Part shown: positions 24,746-38,093 of the stretch, piece after piece
Position numbering within the stretch: position 1 is the first letter of the stretch
Layout: each line of letters begins with the position of its first letter
From: Hymenolepis diminuta
Lineage: Eukaryota > Platyhelminthes > Cestoda > Cyclophyllidea > Hymenolepididae
Assembly: GCA_900708905.1 (NCBI GenBank)
Contig: CAADRB010000007.1
Coordinates: forward strand, 3,047,212 to 3,111,211
Direction: 5' to 3'
Length of the DNA: 64,000 nucleotides
Program-made: the position numbers and the translations under genes
Notes under the pieces: model-generated
The model's database searches: none
What the model saw: only the letters and a program-made list of their open reading frames with translations
What the model was told of the DNA's origin: nothing

Positions 24746-27700
24746 GTAAGTAATTAAATAGTTACGATTCATTATTTAGTTCGTTTTCTTAAAATAAGCA
24801 TTTGGTAAAAGCAGAAGTTGAGGTTTCTTTACTAAAATAATTAAAGGAAGGAGAGAATAAGTCTGCTTTGTGGATTTTTGAGTTTTTAAGTCATTACTCA
24901 GCTCAAACTGATAAGAAGTGTTGTAATTTTCTTATTATTCGTTAAGACTATCAATCAACCGTCTCTTATCAAAGGTCACTAGAAGTTAGATCAGAATATA
25001 TCAAGGACCATTATTGAGCGCTTGAATCCCCTTGATTTTAGTAGATTTAAATTTAAAAATTAATATTTTTCAATAAACTCTCGTGGGTATGCGAAATTTA
25101 AAAAAAATATTTGTTTGCTTTTCTGTATTTCTTTTTGTTCAGTTAACATTCAAAACGAAACTTAATTAAAACCTTTTTTGACACGAACAACGCTTTAATT
25201 AGCTAGGTAGATAATATAAATTCCATCTCCAGTTGAAATGCTTCCGATAACATCACACGAATAAATTATCTTAATTTGAGTATTTTGCATAAAATGAAAC
25301 CCGCTTTCAAAGAACATTAAATTTCTGATTAACTTTAGAAAGAAATGATAAATAACTATGGAAAATGACAAAATATTCTGATGTAAATAGAAAATAGAAA
25401 GATAAATCTCCCGGAAATTTCCAAATAAACTAACTTCTTCTCATTCCCATTCATTGTATTTAGAATGTTGTTTAAAATTTGTTTAAACTGTAACATAATG
25501 TAACTTTAATTATATTTTGTGATTTATACCATAAACACTATATATTTTTTGAAAAATAATATATAATTCATGTATCCTTTTTATTATCCGAAGTATAAAC
25601 TAATGACTTTTGTATTTTTGCATTTAGAGAAAGCATGTTTGTTGGAAAAACAACACAGTTTATAATTTTTTCCACCTAATTTCGTTTATTTAAAGTAAAA
25701 TAGAAAATTTTTCCCTTTCATTTTCAATGACTACATAAGTAGCTATTGGTTCAGTACTCTTAAGTGTTATTAAAGATTATTATCTATAGAAAATGGAAAA
25801 TTACAACTCCAAACTGAATGAGAGTATTAGAATTCCAGGAAAGGCAAAACAGATTTCTAAGGAGCGTTGAGAGGAGTATGCAGAAATCAGAAATAAAGAC
25901 AAGTTGAAACAAACAATTTTTGCCTAGTTTAAATTTTGATCTCATCTGACAGAGTGGGTACTGGTGGCTGCGTTAAGTCTTATAGATTTAAAGCTTTGAT
26001 TTTCCTTAGTCGTTCCACTTGGCTTTTGAATGAGAGTTAACGTCCAGGATATTAAGTGTCTGATGACAGTTTATTTGAAGTAGTTATCTGATGCCGCTAA
26101 GTCACTAAATTTTTTCTCCTTATACCCATGAGTTGACAAATGATTCCATCTAATTAATTTTGACCTGATAGAGGTCACAAAATCCAGTCACGATGGAGTC
26201 GAATGAACAAATAAGGCTAAAACACTCAGTAATATTGAATGGGAAAAAAAAGCATTAGAACGTCTCACAAAGCTATTACACAGTTTAAAATAATTTTTAA
26301 ATAAGTTGAGTTTTGTGAATGTGAACGTGAATTTTGAATATTGTGGGGTTTTTTGCATTCCAATTGATTTTTTCTAGTCTGGGACTAATAGTATTTAAGA
26401 ATGGAGACATTCAGTAATCAAATATTTACTCATGTCCAATTTTTCATAACGATCAATATCGGATGTAAATTTGCATTTGGATGAAATATAACCAATTTAC
26501 AATGAGTTGTAAATTCAAATAAAATCTAAGTTATTATATAAGTTTTAATCGGAATTATCATTCTCGTTGCCCACAGCACAGCACCAACATAAAATTTTAA
26601 TCATGGGAGAGCATCTGAATATGGAGAACAACGAACGAGTTAAATAAGACAGGAAATAGGGGTTGGGGTTTCCGTTCACAACGTTCAGAACTCAGGGATT
26701 GGATAATCTAGTTCCGTGATTGGTCGCGCCACATCGATTTATTTTATTTCTTTATTGCCAAGGACTAATAAATAAGATTGATACCGATAAAGTTAACATT
26801 GGCTTAACAAACTACAACTTTTATTATCTTGTTATTAGAAAATATTTTTAAAATATAAATTTTCAATTCTTTTATATTTTGGTCAAACTATTCCAACTCT
26901 GTATTGAATTAATCCAATTGGATTAAACTTGATAATTTTATTGCCTGCGCCGTAGTAAAATTATTGCTTACACAAAAAGTTTATCTTATGGAGGTATCGG
27001 TTGAATTTCAGGATTTTAAAATATGTAATATTTTTACTGCCATGAGATATTATTAATATTTTTTTATTTTCTAAGTAGAAAAATGGCAGTGGAACTAAAA
27101 GTAAATGAGGTAATTCAAAAATCAAAATAATTTGCTTTATTTTTCTTTGAGTAGATACAATTTCGGAAGCTCTGCTAACTTGAAATTTTTAGTTATCTCA
27201 TCTCTTCTGTGCTAAACTTGTAAACTGCAAATTGTCATTTAAGATCATTTGCCTTCTCAAACTCGGGAAGAAGAAATGATTTCAAGTGGAAAGAACGACT
27301 CTTACTGTTTAAAAAAATGCCAGTTATAAGCGCTGAACATCGCGGATAAGCATTCGCTGCAATCCAGAAAACAAATAGTGGAACTTGAATTTTGGAAAGT
27401 TAACTGCACATTTATCAGATTTTGTACAACTCCAGTCCATAATTCGATTTGATTAAGATTCTCTGATGCTTTGAGATTGCTCTCTCAACTTTTCGCCCCT
27501 CCCCTTTATCATATGTCGGGCTCTATTTTTATGTCAGTTGCTTCCCGCAATTATAATTTGTAAGTTTTAACTATGAGTTGACATAATAACATTCACTGTT
27601 AGTTTTTAATAAGATAAATATCTAATATACTAATCTAATAACCGGGAAAATGACTTTTAAATCTTCAACAAAATTAGTTCAACTCCATTTGTTTATTAGG

Positions 27701-30700
27701 GAAGGTACTTAGCATATTTTGTTGAAATGAATGAAACAAGTCGTTTTGAAGGCTTTTCAAGTTAAATGGCATTATTTTGAACATAGAGAATGCTCTTCGA
27801 ATGAGCGGTCATGCTAAGATGTGTTTTTACATATAGCCCGTCTTCTTAATTTGGGGCTAGTTTTATCTTTCCTTTATTCTCATTGCGCTCTTTTCATTAT
27901 TCCCTACTGTTACGTTTTCATTATAAATTTTTGCAGTTCCAGTACGAAACTGAACTCGACTTTTAAATAAAGCGGACTGTGTCAGTATCTCATGCTTTTA
28001 TTCGTGCAAACACGGGTTATGATTTCATGGAAAAATATTAGCATGATCTGTATAATTTTGAGTGATCTTGCATAAATATTCCTGCCTAAAATGGAAAAGA
28101 CCTGTTTATTTTTCTCAATTTGCCTCAATTTTCTTATTATTATGGGATGCCAATCGCATTTTTAGGGATCTTGAAAGTTTTAAAGATCGTGAAAAAGAAA
28201 TGGCTTATATAATTGATAGTTAAGGTTTCCTAAACCAATAACTCAGTTGTATCAAATTCATTATGATAGTTTCCCTGTTAATGCCCAACCTTTTAAATAT
28301 CAAAGAATACGGATATCAAAGAATTTTTCATAAATAATAATCGCGTGAGAGAAGAGAGGCTCATTACTAGATTTGAAGTAATAATTTCCATTAATTTAAG
28401 GAACTCTTGCCTGGGTGTCATTCTCAATAATGGCTATGTTGTAGACATTCACGATTTACCAAATGAATCCATTCAGTTTGCCACATCTAAAAATGTGTTT
28501 TTCTAACAATAAAATAAATTAATGTAAAGACGTGAAAACAAATTCGGTTGGCAAACACCTTTCTATTCACCGGTTTCAACAAGTATCATTTAATATCAGT
28601 CTTCAGTTAGGTGTCCTATTCTGTAGAAAACTAATAATCCAACACAGATGATAGACACTGGATTTTCCTTTCAAAAGGTACTTATCGCATTTATTTTTAT
28701 TCAGTTGCAAGTAAATTTTATTTTCGTAATTATTCAGTCACTTTTTTAAAAATGTTCATGCGGAACAATCTTGGAGGAATTTGCACTTTTAATCGCAGGA
28801 CATAAAACAGAAAAGTTTAAAAAGATTAAGTTGCTGAACTTAGATTATTAAAAATAAAACTAAATAAAATAAAAGTAAAAATAACAATTTAAATTCTCTC
28901 CTTTATTGATTTAGCGACTTAAAAGTCAATTAAGTAGCATTAAGTATTTAGTGAAATATTTCAGTTTTGTTTGTAAAAGAAATCAATTTGATTAAAATTA
29001 ATTTTCTTCCCGTTTTGGTGTGATTTAGGGAAAATGTATATCTCGAACAGGACACGTAACAGACAAACTAATAGATGCTAATTTTGTTAATATATATTTT
29101 ATTTGAAAATTAATGAAAGATTAATATATTGGATGTAACGGATAAAATATATAATTAATAATGACATTTGTTTGTATTAACAATAATTAAGCAAAAACGC
29201 CCTTATCTTTATTGTATATTTGCGAAACCATTATACATTTAATTTGACTTAATATGACATTTTAAACAATTAGAGCTGAAAAAATGAAACTAATATACTT
29301 TGAACAGTCCAAAATCAAATGACATTCATATACATAATAAATTAAATTTAATTATTTTGTCCTAAAAGTAATCTAAATAATAATGAAAAATTAAAATAAG
29401 GAAGGGATAATTTCAGAAAAGGACTAGAATGGGACAAGTGATGAGATAGTTAAAGAAATTCATTCTCTTTTCACTTCCGGTTCAACTGCTACAGTCAATA
29501 TATATATATATATATTTAGTGAAATAATTTTACTATCAACTAAGAAAAAATGCATTTAGGATCAAGTTTTTGTGACAGGACATTCCAGTTCATTTTCTAA
29601 ACTAAGATATAAAGTCGGGAACCCATACTTTGAGTTACAATGAAAGTCAAATCATAAATTATCACCTAAAATAGATATATATGCTATTGTTTTATCAAGT
29701 AAAGTTGTGACAAAATAAAAGGTCCCAGACTAGCAGAAACTGTTGCAAGGTTAGGTATTGAACTTTAAATTTAGCTCTTTCATTTCAGATATTTAAAACA
29801 ATAAATTACCCTATATCATGGAAGATTTTTTCGTGTTCTCAAATATTAGAAGAAAAATTAAGTTTCAAGACCGACTCCTGATTAAAAATTCGGTCAATAG
29901 GCACTAAATGTCATGGGTAAGCAATGCCATAATCCAGGGGACGAATTATGGAATTTGAACTTTGAAAGTATGCCACTCATTTAGTAGATATTAAACAACC
30001 CCATTTCAAAAATCTAACTTTTCAGTATCGTCATTGTTCCTCCCCCTCATCCACCTGTCGGATTTTCAGTTAACCAATTTCAGATGCTTTTTGCAATTAA
30101 ACACTGTAAAAGAATTAACTGTCCGAAATAATAATAATTTTAACCCTCTGTACAAGATCACCACTTTGATAAATCAAATATTTAAATAAAATGAGATAAT
30201 AATTAAGTAATTTATACTATTAATTTAGGTTAAAATTGCAAAACCGTTGCGCTTTGAAATATTCTGCTGACTTTCAGAAATCATGGCAACTTTTGGTGAA
30301 AATATATTCCAATTCGACTTTTCAAATACAAAATTGCAAAAAGTCTTTTGCCCTGATGATTCCATAAAATAATCACATGCTCTTACTAATATATTTGGCC
30401 ACGCATTTAATTTTCCATTTCTCTAGGGATTATTAGGGCAAAAGTGCTAATTTAAATAATTCAGATTTGAAAATATACTATTACAAATTATAATAATTAG
30501 TAAATAAATAGTACAGTAACTGAAAATATTTCGCTTATCGCAGAACGTTTTGTCCTTCCCGCTACACTGAAAATTTTTGAATTAAACCCGAGGGTGGAAT
30601 GAAGTAATTGACTTTTGTCTCGCTGAACCTCATTTACAGTGGTAATGCCAAGTCAGTGGTATAGAAATCCAAAGAACTGAGTAACAACAAAATGACAAGT

Positions 30701-32143
30701 GAATGAATAAGTGGGCCTCTCAGAATATTTGTGATGCAAGCAAACACATTAGCAGGGATTCTCAATCTAGTATACCTCACTTTTCAAGTCTTTATAAAGG
30801 AGATGAAGTTTAGATAATGCATTCATTAGGAACTGTCCAATAGGATTAGTCAGAGCAAATCAAGACTGACTAGGATAATAAAGTCGAAAACTACAAAGAG
30901 TCAGGTTATATTTTAGTTAAAATGAATGAGTCACAAATATGTGAATCTTACTTAAAGACAGGACTGTCTCTAATAGGATATTATATATAAATTGAGTGTA
31001 GATTTATAATTTCATGTCTTAATACTTCTGATAACTCTGAAATCTGTCATTTACTTTTCAGACTTTAACTTAATGATTTTCAGTAAATCGCATTTGCTAA
31101 GAAAAATCGATTTCCTTATTATTATTTTTTTAAAGGATCTATACTCCCTTTACCTGAGAATTTAATAGTAAAATATTTTTAATTTTAATTGATAAAACGA
31201 AAAAACTATCTCTGAATCACCTTTATGAGGGACAAAGGCAGCTCAGTTCAATTTTCTACTTCTTTTGCAATATCCGAAGTAAATTTATCGTATTTAATCT
31301 GATAGCATATTCACTTGTGAATTGGTACAACAATCTCCAGGAAAATATAGTAAAAGTTATCGCCCGCTTATACTCAAGAAAAAATATTAAACCGCAAGAT
31401 CTGTTCTTGCTCAATAAATTAGGATCTGAAAACAGTTTATTTTATTATATATGCCAAGAGTTTATTTTATAGATGAAAATATCTGTTGGAACAAGAGCGT
31501 TGTAAACGTTTATTTTATAATTAATACTTATATAATTAAAGAGAATGATACAAGTCATTTGAGGTATGAAATATTGCAAATAAATTTGAATTTAAGGCTA
31601 TTAGAATGTGATTTTATTCAAATTCCACTTACCTTACTCAAAGGGCGCTGGACATGAAAAATTAATATCATTCACCCCTTGAGCGATTTAGCCTCAAGCG
31701 GCAGTTGGGATGGATAGACGTAAGCACGAGATATACTTTTAACGGAATGTTTGATGTTGTGAATTCACAAGTCTTTAAGGATTTGTTAATGAATTTTTCA
31801 TTACACTAAAGTGCAATACAAAAAATTTCCCCAAATTTAAAATCTTAAAGATAAAAGTCGGTTTTATTTAAAATTAGGTTTAAATGCTTTCAAATACGAA
31901 CATTTTTGCATAAATTTGCTTTCAATTCAAAATTTATTTACGAAAATTGATAAAATATTAGCTTTTTATACTCTTTCATGTAACCACTCTCTAAAGCGTA
32001 CTGATTGTTGGTGCAATTCAATGTCGTTAGTTAGAAGGATTATGGATGACAGACTTGATCAAATTTAGCGTAAAATATAAACCCAAGTGGTAACAATAAG
32101 TAACAGTATTATCATGGTAAATTATATTTGTTTTCATTTCAAG
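24746..32143 (+). other. Long phase-0 intron of the ankyrin/SOCS-type gene
   Basis: The intron starts with GTAAGT after codon 631 and ends with TTTTCATTTCAAG. At 7.4 kb it is strongly AT-rich and holds no recognisable gene, SINE or transposon. An uninterrupted AT dinucleotide run lies at 29498-29515. A small internal exon cannot be excluded by reading, but the two flanking exons already join in frame. Confidence 0.75.
29498..29515. repeat. (AT)n microsatellite
   Basis: A pure run of nine AT dinucleotides lies inside the long intron of the ankyrin/SOCS-type gene. Confidence 0.9.
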
Positions 32144-32617
32144 GATCCTTTGGAATTCCTTCGACGATGGTCCTACTTCCAAGCGGTCTGGCGATCAGCT
32201 CTGTCCGGAACGCCACTTCCAGAACCGCTGAATGGAAATGTATCATCAGGTCTAGCACAACGCCGTCGACACCAGTCGCCCCACATTCAACACTGTCCAG
32301 TAGATCCCAGTGTATCAAAGTCTGAAAGTAGAAATATTCGAACATATCAACCGATTTGCTTGAGACTTCTCACACGTCGGGCAGTTCGCGGATACATTGC
32401 AAGAGCAGAAATGTCAAGAAGACATGGTTCGTCAGCTGTTCTAACTCCAGTGTTGACGATTCCGTCACTTCAGAGATTCCTAGGTTATTTCCATAGTCTG
32501 CATCATATGCTTGGAGCACCTCTTCCCGCGGCTTTACAAATCCTTTTGTCAACAACTGCGTCTACTTCTGAAGACAAATCTGCAATTTCACAATGCAGCG
32601 AAGAGGAAAATAATTGA
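32144..32617 (+). CDS. Ankyrin/SOCS-type protein, exon 2 (C-terminus)
   Basis: This terminal coding exon follows a TTTTCATTTCAAG acceptor and opens in phase 0 with DPLEFLRRWSYFQAVW, giving residues 632-788 before the TGA. The segment at about 700-766 reads QPICLRLLTRRAVRGYI, then TIPSLQRFLGYF, then APLPAALQILLS. Its layout matches a SOCS box: P-x-x-L-x-x-L-x-R-x-x-I-R-x-x-L, a loop, then LPLP-x-x-L-x-x-Y/L-L. A longer than usual loop separates the two halves. SOCS boxes bind elongin B/C and recruit a cullin, so the protein probably delivers a substrate to a ubiquitin ligase. The C-terminus ends in an acidic tail (SEEENN). The exon is GC-richer than the flanking DNA and has sharp borders. The SOCS assignment is by pattern only. 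Confidence 0.82.
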   Translation, partial: DPLEFLRRWSYFQAVWRSALSGTPLPEPLNGNVSSGLAQRRRHQSPHIQHCPVDPSVSKSESRNIRTYQPICLRLLTRRAVRGYIARAEMSRRHGSSAVLTPVLTIPSLQRFLGYFHSLHHMLGAPLPAALQILLSTTASTSEDKSAISQCSEEENN

Positions 32618-32685
32618 GAAAAACTCACATATTTTCGAGTATATAATCTTTATTTCGAAAAATTCAATGTGTAATTAAAGTATTT

Positions 32686-32691
32686 AATAAA
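32686..32691 (+). terminator. Poly(A) signal of the ankyrin/SOCS-type gene
   Basis: AATAAA lies 69 bases after the stop codon in AT-rich 3' UTR-like sequence. This is the first canonical signal downstream, so the 3' UTR is probably short (around 90 bases). Confidence 0.65.
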
Positions 32692-32709
32692 AGACAGAAC
32701 CTAAGTGAG

Positions 32710-34738
32710 TCACTTCACTCTGTGTTGATTTTAAATTTGAGGACTAAGTGAGAGAAAGGTAAATTTTCCAAGTATAAGAATAAAGGCAAACTCATTTAAT
32801 AGCTACAAGAGCTTGAGAATCATCGAAATTGCATTAAAGTGACATTTATTGATATGTTATGACATATGCTATCAAAGGCAGATCAATTGTACTTTTAGGC
32901 AATTATTCATAGAGGATGAAAATCAGGTTAATATAAACACTTTTATTTAAATTTTTATATGGCATATAATATTGCTAATGCCCTGTTATACGCGGTTGAA
33001 TGCATTTAACGATAGTAATGGTGAAATGAATTTGTTTTTATTTTAAAATTTATACCGAAAAAAGAATATTTTCACTGCATTGTATTGTTTGTATACGCTT
33101 GAATCTCCGCGTTCTTTCAAGTTTTTTTCAAATAGCCAATACTGTTATTAATCAGAATGTTTCGCTGCCAAAATCGTCAGTATCAAGAAAAATATGTCGT
33201 TTAGCCGGCGAATTAACATGAAATTTGAGATTGAATAAACATTAAATTGAAAATACCTATTGTAGAAATAACTAAATGGTTATGTTGAAATAAGGTAACA
33301 TTTATACGCTCAGGAAAAAATCCGGGTCTTGCCTTCTTAAACGCAGAAGAAATAACCGTCGAATAGGATAGTGAATTCGTGCTGAATGATGCCGCAAAGG
33401 TTTATCTATTTGACAAAAATCGCATTATTTGGAAGCTTAAACACCTTTGAATAAAACCAAATAGAAATAATAATTAAAATTGTTTTGAAAGTTTCTTCTG
33501 AATATAAAGTAAATTTCAGACAACTTTAGTCAAATAAAAGTACATTTCGTCATTTTCCATAATATAGGAGGGCACAAAAGTTGACTTTTTCCAAGTTAAG
33601 TACTAAATTAACTTTGTGACAAAAGCAACGAGGACTAATATCTCTATTAATGCTACTCTTTTATGGATAATAGGTACTAACTTAGAAGAAATTTGACAAA
33701 GATGATCGGTGCGAAGTTAAGTAGAATTTATGATTCCACGTTGACATTTCTGACAGGCTATCATTATTTTTACATTCGATGGATTTTACTGTTAATTAAA
33801 AAGCTAGCATCTGATTGGAGAGCGTTGCACTCTTTTAGGAACTAATTTAATTTTATTATTAAATATTGCAATATGGAAAAGTGCAGCATAAATTAAAAAC
33901 AAATATCGTAAGTACTTTATTTTTGTCTACTGTATTGAAATTTTTTTGTGAAAAATAATTAAAACGTATAAAAATAAATATCGGTTTAATGTTTCTATAT
34001 TATTGCCCAAATTAATAATTAAAACAAAGAACTGAAGAAAGATCTTTCTAAAATAGCTGAGCTTTTTTACTACCAATTATACAATCGTCCAAACTAAGGT
34101 GGAATAAGGTTGAAGAATGCGAAAAATTATCAACAGCGTTAAAGCCATCAGTAAAAATTAGTTGACTTTTCAAGCAAATTACAACAATTTAGAAAATACC
34201 AAGAATGATTAAAAGTTACTGTTAGAAGTTAGGTATTTTACAAAATAATTTTATTTGCTTTCTTTTCCTCAGACAAATTTTTCGTGTTTGTTTATTGTGA
34301 ATTTTGACAACTGCATTTTAAGAATGAAGGAAGAACTATTCGATCAGAACTGAAAGATGTCTTGAATAACACGCGTGAAGATGGGCTCCTTTTCTAATTG
34401 TAATGCATGTTATTCCATGTGATGTTAAGAATTGTTTGAAATGCAGTGCAGTTTATCCTAAATTTGAGCTATTTTTAAATTTAACTAAGGATCTGGTTTA
34501 ATTAACAGGCATAGGACAGTACAATTTTGTAGGAGGAAAGTTATTAATGGTCCAAAATGATGTTTCAAACAGAAAACGAAACATAAGTTAGAGATTATCT
34601 AAAATGATTTATTTTACACTTGATTTACAAGTAATTACTCTTGATACATTAGCATATTAAAAGCAAAGATATGTTTCGATGTTTTAACAATGGAAATAGT
34701 GTTTCAGAGGCTCACATGACAAGTCATAAAATTAATTT
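32710..34738. other. Intergenic DNA after the ankyrin/SOCS-type gene
   Basis: The stretch is very AT-rich with no supported gene, RNA or repeat. Open frames are short and without splice context. Confidence 0.55.
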
Positions 34739-34872
34739 GAGCCAGTGACATAGTGGTAAACGTCCACGTCTACCAAATCAGAGGCTGAGAGATCGGTCAT
34801 CATTAGCTCACACTAATTGGTGACGTAGATTGCAAACCGCACTGGTTAACTCTTATCACCAAAGAAGACAAC
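34739..34872 (+). repeat. tRNA-derived SINE, copy B
   Basis: The head GACATAGTGGTAAACG matches the A-box region of a tRNA. The anticodon-arm-like block at 34765-34784 (CACGTCTACCAAATCAGAGG) matches copy A in 17 of 20 positions. The body contains CCGCACTGGTTAAC (34838-34850), the counterpart of CACACTGGTTAAG in copy A. The B-box region is worn here (GAGATCGGTCATC). This copy keeps the A-box half best. Confidence 0.6.
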
Positions 34873-37441
34873 AGAATGGAAGTTTCTTTCAACTTATTTA
34901 AAGTGCAATGAATATTTTGCAAGAGGTTTGAATTTGAGAAAGATTTATATAGTACGATTGGTCAATCACTCCATTTAAAATTCCTTTAAATATTGGTGAG
35001 AAATTCCGTATAATACATCTTTCGTCAAGTAGATAGCATTTGAGTGGAATACTTTGTAGATGTGCCGTTATAATTGTAAAAATGTTTCCGATCATCGTTC
35101 CAATAGCGCTCACACAGGTGATGCATTTCAGATCTTTGAATAGAACCGCTCATTTTACGAAAAGATTATCGACTTCAAGTCTATTTTAAAATTAAACTAA
35201 AATATTTTATTCGGTTAGTTTATAATTAAAGTTATTTTATGCTATGAAATACAAATAAAATATTTCGAACGTTGCGCATGTGATAGAAATTTAAACTGAT
35301 TTCAGATGCATTATACAATTTTTGAAATGATTATGAATACAGGAACAAGAATTATATAATCAATGGCTGATCAATAATTTTAAAATAATTTATTAATGGA
35401 AATTGGATGCCGTCGCCTAATCAGAGAAAAAATACATTTTGAGATGAGGATATTAGGCAATACGTTTTTCTCTATTAGCAAACTCTATTCACTTGTAGAA
35501 TTTTGTAAGCATTATCAAAAAATTACTTTAAAATGATTATTTAAAATAATATGAGCAGATTTTAAGCAGATAAAATTTCATTGAGTTTAACACCGAATTA
35601 AAATTTTTGATACCACTGATTGTTTTAACTAGTAATATATTTTGATCACAATAGATTTTTACTACTTTTGCCTCATTAATTTAATAGGATTCATTTAACA
35701 TTGATTAGGGCGGATTTATATATAAACTTTGAGTCAAAATTACGTATATTCTGAACATATATGAATGGAAAATGTTTGCGTGAGCAGTCAAACTCATTTT
35801 GTCAACAGTAGGATGAATATTTCGAAAGTTTTTTGTTATGGGGAAGGGTTGTTTGTTTAAATTTAACGTCATATCTTTTGCCTTCCTTCTTTATTAATAT
35901 TATTTCTCATAACTGGAACTTATAAACGCTTTTGACGCGTTGGAAGTAGCGACTGTTATTCTATAATGAACTTATTATACATAATGTGGAATAAGTAGCG
36001 AATCGTGTATTATCATCTTGAAAGTCTATGAGATGTAATGATACTTATTCCATTCAGCATTGCATCCCAATTTGAATAGAAGACGGTTGTTTATAACAAG
36101 TAGAAATAAGATATACAGGACTAGGTATATGATTGGAACTATTTTATGATTTATTATTATTTCCAAAGGGCTCCTCATTGCTTGGCATTTAGATGAATTT
36201 TGTGTTCATCTGTCAAGGGATATTAAAAAACAATAAACCCTTCACTGCAAGGAAATAACTGAGATTAAGTGCCCATAAAAATAAGGATAAGGATATCAAA
36301 TAATTTTTTCAATAAACCATAATGTAAGCTGCTGGTTACCTATATTTTCATATTTCAAAATGCAGAATTAGTTAATATTTAAAATTAGTTAATAACATTA
36401 CTAAACGAAGTATTAATAATATTGCTTTATATTTTACACTATTTCCTAATATCTTGAGGAAACACACTTAACACAAATAACACTCGACTTTAAACAAACA
36501 ATTTATTTGCTCCTATTAGGCTCCGCTAATGAATCTACGTCTCCTACTTTGAATCATTTGTGGTTTTTGTATCGAAACTGAGTGTGTGTACCTTTGTTTT
36601 GCTAGTTAAACAACACATTTTCCTGCCGGGGCATTCAAAATCACTAGCCACTTATAAACAGAAGTAAACGTTATGATTTGAAATAGTGCTAAAAATATCA
36701 CTTAATTTGACATACAAAATATTCAATAAAATAATTACTTTAATCAAAGAAGAAATTTTACACATTGTATACATGTAATTATTTGCAAATACGACATATT
36801 TATTTAAATTTGTAATGTTATGAGCATTCTGACTTGGGATTTAGCAATAACCGCATCCCTTTTGGATCTCGTCACTTTTCTCGATTCTGAGCTTTTTATC
36901 GAGACGAAAAAATATGCAAATAACCCAATGAGTTTCAATGAGAGTATCCAAAAACAGCGAATTTCTCAATTATTTCTAAAACGTTCGCCAGCCTTCCGCG
37001 GAAATGAACGCATCTAAGTTCCCTGTTTTTTCGTTTCCTCTCTGATGCCTGCTTCAATAACTCATGTTCAAGCCGCACATGACGCTAAGGAGAGGTGAAT
37101 AAGCGTAGATATGCAAATCAACAGGAAGCCAGTGCCCCTACAAATACATACTGCCAGTTTTATTTGTATGAAACGATTTATTGCCTACGCAGGCGGCGCA
37201 AGTGAGTGTAATGGGCAATTTTACTGGCTAATTCTGCTTTTCAAGGTAAAAATATAATTAGGAAAACGAATTTAATATTTTTTTACGTTTTCTTTCCAAT
37301 ATTATCGAAAATAATGCTTATTTCCCTTAACAAGGAAAACTTCGGTTTTCCTTCTTTTAGCTGGGATATCAGCGCTGTAGACGGTAAAAGTTCGCAAAGA
37401 AAGATTTAAAAGATCTCAAAATTTTAACTTTTGCTCAGAAA
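34873..37441. other. Intergenic AT-rich DNA
   Basis: I recognise nothing functional between SINE copy B and the gag relic. Several open frames of 60-70 codons have no family resemblance. Confidence 0.5.
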
Positions 37442-38093
37442 ATGACCGCGAACAATGATTATGAAGAGACAGTGGAGCATTATTAATCAACGCTGAAGAG
37501 ACGACAAAAATTTTTAAATGATATTGTTCGCAGTCTTTTCCAAAATTGTGAACATGAAAACTGAAATATTAGATATTTGTTTACCCGAACTATTCATGAT
37601 TCTACAAGTTATAAAATTTCAATATGACTCGTAGCAGATCAAACAATTCCTAACTGGTTTCAAAAGTGTACATACGTTTTCATAACGATCTTGCTGATAT
37701 TCCAGATGATGAAAAGGTTAGGCTGTTATTAAGGAGGTTAGGTGCAGCTATAGATGAAATCCCCAAATGTGTCATCTCTTCAATAACTATTCCGGCTATA
37801 AAGTTTGATGAAGCTGTCACAATTCTCCCCCATTTGTTTAGCAAAATGTCTTCCAAACTTTAAAGTGCTTCAAATACCTTTCTCCCTTCAAAAAGCACGA
37901 AGGGGATTGAATGACCCATATTTTCCATTTAAATACTTGTTTTATACTCTCTGACTCCTGTGCTATTTTGAAGGACCTTTTAGGGTATCGATTATGTTTG
38001 AATGATCCTCGGGAACTTTATCAAACTATTCCCAGTTGTAAAATTTTAGAAATGATCAAAGAAAGTGATAATATAAGAGGGTCCTGCGAATGA
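37442..38093 (+). pseudogene. Gypsy-type LTR retrotransposon gag relic
   Basis: Gag is the capsid-forming protein of LTR retrotransposons. A start MTANNDYEETVEHY and, after a stop, STLKRRQKFLNDIVRSL (37442-37560) look like a gag N-terminus. The core follows in one open frame (37660-37863) with NDLADIPDDEKVRLLLRRLG and FDEAVTILPHLF. These match the gag pattern D-L-A-x-x-x-D-x-x-K-V-R-L-L-L-R-K-L and F-E-E-T-V-x-x-L-x-x-I-F. A frameshifted continuation has KCFKYLSPFKKHEGD and, in the next open stretch (37911-38093), LGYRLCLNDPREL and KILEMIKESDN, the counterpart of the conserved C-G-L-x-x-P-x-D block. At least two stops and two frameshifts make it non-functional. A possible gag tail (VCPAKPESRRKDITKK) follows near 38304. 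No LTRs or pol were recognised. Confidence 0.65.
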
